Below are positions 61,771-64,000 of a stretch of 64,000 nucleotides of DNA, piece after piece (the stretch's first letter is position 1; every line of letters begins with the position of its first letter). The translations under genes and the position numbers were made by a program. Origin of the DNA: Aurantimonas endophytica (GTDB lineage Bacteria; Pseudomonadota; Alphaproteobacteria; Rhizobiales; Rhizobiaceae); contig NZ_JACIEM010000002.1 in assembly GCF_014196845.1 (NCBI RefSeq), forward strand, positions 124,001-188,000. Reading direction: 5' to 3'. The notes below the pieces were generated by a model. The model saw only the letters and a list, made by a program, of their open reading frames with translations. It was not told the DNA's origin and searched no databases.

Positions 61771-62510
61771 ACGCGTCGGGGAGATCGAACGTGACACCGC
61801 CCTTCCGATCCCGCGGCGCCGCGCGCCGCACGATCGCCCGCCCGGCGCAATGCCTGCCGCTGCTGGCGCTGCTGCTGGCGGGTGGTTGCGCCAATGTCCA
61901 TCACGTCGAGGTCGGCGCGATCCCGGACGACTACCGCACCCGCCACCCGATCGTGGTGTCGGAGGCCGAGACCGCGATCGACATTCCGGTCGTGGTGTCC
62001 GACGGCGCGCTGTCCTATGCCAACCGGGGCCGGGTAGAGGACTTCGCCGACCGCTTCCGCGCCTCGGGCGCCGACTTCATCCAGGTGCAGCTGCCGTCGG
62101 GTTCGATGAACCAGTACGCCGCCGACCGGGTGTCGCACGACATCGTCAAGGTCCTGAAGGGACGCCGCGTCGCCCGCGAGCGGGTCTTCGTGCAGCCTTA
62201 TCCGGCACCAGGCGCCAGCGGGCCGACCCCCATCCGGCTGGCCTTTACCACCCTCGTCGCCAAGACCGGGCCTTGCGGGCGCTGGCCGGCAGATCTCGCC
62301 GAGACCTCGCAGAACAAGAACTACCACAATTTCGGCTGCGCCTCGCAGCAGAACCTCGCGGCACAGATCGCCGATCCGCGCGACCTCCTGTCGCCGCGCG
62401 GCGTCGACACGATCGACGCGGAGCGCCGGACCACCGTCCTCGACCAGTATCGCCGCGGCGACCTGACGACATCGGCGCCCACCGAGACCGAAAGCGAATA
62501 CGAATGGTAG
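61767..62510 (+). CDS. cpaD: Pilus assembly lipoprotein CpaD
   Basis: 247 residues with a lipobox (LLALLLAGGCANV), so it is anchored in a membrane through the Cys near residue 41. Contains DDYRTRHPIVVSEAETAIDI, the usual CpaD start, and CASQQNLAAQIADPRDLLSPRG region near residue 190. Acts as a pilotin or partner for the CpaC secretin. Start overlaps the cpaC stop (ATGA). Confidence 0.93.
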   Translation: MNASGRSNVTPPFRSRGAARRTIARPAQCLPLLALLLAGGCANVHHVEVGAIPDDYRTRHPIVVSEAETAIDIPVVVSDGALSYANRGRVEDFADRFRASGADFIQVQLPSGSMNQYAADRVSHDIVKVLKGRRVARERVFVQPYPAPGASGPTPIRLAFTTLVAKTGPCGRWPADLAETSQNKNYHNFGCASQQNLAAQIADPRDLLSPRGVDTIDAERRTTVLDQYRRGDLTTSAPTETESEYEW

Positions 62511-63784
62511 TCCCGGAGAGCATGATCGATCTGCCTTTGCCAGAGGCTGAAACCGTCGCCGCCGAGGCGGGCCCGGACGCGCTGAACAACGTCCGTCCGA
62601 TTCCGCGCGTTTCGATCCAGGCCTTCTGCGAGACCGACGGGGTGGCCAAGCCGATCGAGAAGGCCGGCCTCGACCGCCGCATGGCGAAGGCGCATCTCAG
62701 GGTGCACAAGGGCGGCATAAGGGCGGCGGCGGAGCATTTTTCCAGCGCCCCGACCCCGAACCTGGTGATCCTGGAGTCGCGGTTTGCGCCCGGCGAGCTC
62801 GTCGAGGAGCTGGAAGCGCTGGCAGACGTCTGCGATCCCGGCTCGAAGGTCGTGGTCATCGGCCACTACAACGACGTGACGCTGTATCGCGACCTGATGC
62901 GGCGGGGCATCTCGGAATATCTCGTCGCGCCGATCTCCATCGCCGACGTGATGGAGGTGATCGGCACGCTATTCACCGCCCCCGACGCCGAGCCGCTGGG
63001 CCGCTCCATCGCCTTCATCGGTGCCAAGGGCGGCGTCGGCTCGTCCACGATCGCGCACAACGTCGCCTGGGCGATCTCCAAGCGCTTCTCCAGCGATGTC
63101 GTGCTGGCGGATCTCGACCTGCCCTTCGGCACGGCGAACATCAATTTCGACCAGGACCCGGCCCAGGGCATAGCCGAGGCGATCTTCTCGGCCGATCGGA
63201 TGGACGACGTCCTGCTCGACCGGCTGTTGTCGAAATGCGCCGAGCATCTGTCGCTGCTGGCGGCTCCGTCCGCGCTCGACCGAACCTATGACTTTGCCGG
63301 CGACGCCTTCAATGCGCTGATCGAGGCCGCCCAGCGCGGCGCTCCGGTGGTCGCGCTCGACGTGCCGCATGCCTGGGGCGACTGGACGCGCAGCGTGCTG
63401 ACGCGCGCCGACCAGATCGTCATCACCGCCACGCCGGACCTCGCCAATCTGCGCAACGCCAAGAACCTAGTCGACACGCTGCGCAAGCTCCGGCCGAACG
63501 ATCCCCCGCCGCATCTGGTGCTCAACCAGCTGGCCATACCGAAGCGGCCTGAGATCGAGCCGCGGGAGTTCTGCGACCCGCTCGGCCTCGAGCCGATCGC
63601 CGAGATCGCATTCGACCCGCAGATGTTCGGCAAGGCGGCCAATAACGGGCAGATGGTGGTGGAGACCGACCCCAAGCATCCGGCGGTCGCAGCATTCGAC
63701 CATATCGCCCACGTGCTGACCGGTCGCCACGAGGGCCGCAAGCCGAAGAAGTCGGGCCTGCTTAGCCGGCTTCGCGGCAAGTAG
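62504..63784 (+). CDS. cpaE: Pilus assembly ATPase CpaE (ParA/MinD-like)
   Basis: 426 residues. An N-terminal receiver-like domain (about 90-170, NLVILESRFAPGELVEELEA, later ISEYLVAPISIADVMEV) and a MinD-type ATPase domain with deviant Walker A GAKGGVGSSTIAHNVAWAI near residue 180 and DLDLPFGTANINFDQ near 210. Places the pilus machine at the cell pole in Caulobacter. ATG 62504 overlaps cpaD; ATG 62522 with GGAG 3 nt upstream is possible. Confidence 0.93.
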   Translation: MVVPESMIDLPLPEAETVAAEAGPDALNNVRPIPRVSIQAFCETDGVAKPIEKAGLDRRMAKAHLRVHKGGIRAAAEHFSSAPTPNLVILESRFAPGELVEELEALADVCDPGSKVVVIGHYNDVTLYRDLMRRGISEYLVAPISIADVMEVIGTLFTAPDAEPLGRSIAFIGAKGGVGSSTIAHNVAWAISKRFSSDVVLADLDLPFGTANINFDQDPAQGIAEAIFSADRMDDVLLDRLLSKCAEHLSLLAAPSALDRTYDFAGDAFNALIEAAQRGAPVVALDVPHAWGDWTRSVLTRADQIVITATPDLANLRNAKNLVDTLRKLRPNDPPPHLVLNQLAIPKRPEIEPREFCDPLGLEPIAEIAFDPQMFGKAANNGQMVVETDPKHPAVAAFDHIAHVLTGRHEGRKPKKSGLLSRLRGK

Positions 63785-63820
63785 TCCGGCAGCGGCAAAA
63801 CGGCAGGAGCGGAGACCACC

Positions 63821-64000
63821 ATGTTCGGAAAGCGCGGGAACGAGAAGCCGCTCGCTCGCCCGGCTGCGCAGCAGCCGGCGTCGCCGCCATCCCCGGCGGC
63901 CCATAATCCATCGTCCGGCGCACGGAACGGCGTCGCGACGCTGGAAGCCCCGGCGGCCGCTCCGCCGGCTCCCGCGCGCGACGTCCAGCGGACCGGCGAG
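63821..64000 (+). CDS. cpaF: CpaF pilus assembly ATPase, N-terminal part (cut by window end)
   Basis: The first 60 codons only: MFGKRGNEKPLARP, then a proline/alanine-rich, probably disordered stretch as found before the ATPase domain of rhizobial CpaF proteins. ATG 63821 follows CAGGAGCGGAGACCACC. No catalytic motif is in view; the identity rests on position 36 bp after cpaE and on the N-terminal style. Confidence 0.75.
   Translation, partial: MFGKRGNEKPLARPAAQQPASPPSPAAHNPSSGARNGVATLEAPAAAPPAPARDVQRTGE

Overview
The window is GC-rich DNA from an alphaproteobacterium, most likely of the order Hyphomicrobiales (Rhizobiales). The evidence is a fused pntA next to pntB, a Caulobacter/rhizobial-type cpa (tad) pilus operon, TRAP and tripartite tricarboxylate transporters, and strong GC bias at third codon positions. 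I cannot fix the genus from sequence alone.

Layout. 1-3.0 kb: end of a TRAP transporter (DctQ, DctM) translationally joined to an MFS permease. 3.4-3.8 kb: an orphan conserved gene of a type usually found beside large serine recombinases. 3.9-6.9 kb (minus): pntB and pntA, the proton-translocating transhydrogenase. 7.0-21.0 kb (minus): a long catabolic operon. In transcription order it holds an IclR regulator, Zn-alcohol dehydrogenase, a molybdenum hydroxylase (FAD subunit, then an Fe-S/Moco fusion, then a separately encoded Moco C-terminal half), a TctC-TctB-TctA uptake system, an IolD-like ThDP enzyme, aldehyde dehydrogenase and an IlvD/Edd dehydratase. The substrate is unknown. 21.3-21.8 kb (plus): a short BLUF blue-light receptor.

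22.6-41.8 kb: a 19-kb integrative element bounded by a 15-bp direct repeat. The right copy is the 3' end of a tRNA-Ser(GGA) gene and the left copy lies just upstream of a P4-type integrase. The element carries an AlpA-like regulator, a phage-type replication protein with four GC-rich inverted-repeat iterons inside its gene (candidate origin), an HK97-type major capsid protein, a tail fibre, a C-terminally aberrant tape measure, a DUF2513 protein, a cold-shock-like protein and many small orphan genes. I found no terminase, portal, protease, lysis gene or CI-type repressor, so it is either a satellite or a decayed prophage. A 2.2-kb IS1595-family element carrying a PIN/ribbon-helix-helix toxin-antitoxin pair has split a DUF4238 gene within it. 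The insertion has an 8-bp target duplication, and removing the element restores one open frame.

42.4-57.6 kb: core genome. A small membrane protein and msrA are followed by a nucleoside uptake and salvage locus: BMP binding protein, nucleoside hydrolase, two-domain ABC ATPase, an embedded VOC protein, two permeases, cdd, purine nucleoside phosphorylase, deoC and deoA, then upp, add and deoB on the minus strand. Together these import nucleosides, release bases and feed the (deoxy)ribose phosphate into central metabolism. slyX, a thioesterase and a retropepsin-like protease sit among them. 57.7-64 kb: a stand-alone secretin-N-terminal protein divergent from flp pilin, cpaA, cpaB, cpaC, cpaD, cpaE and the start of cpaF.
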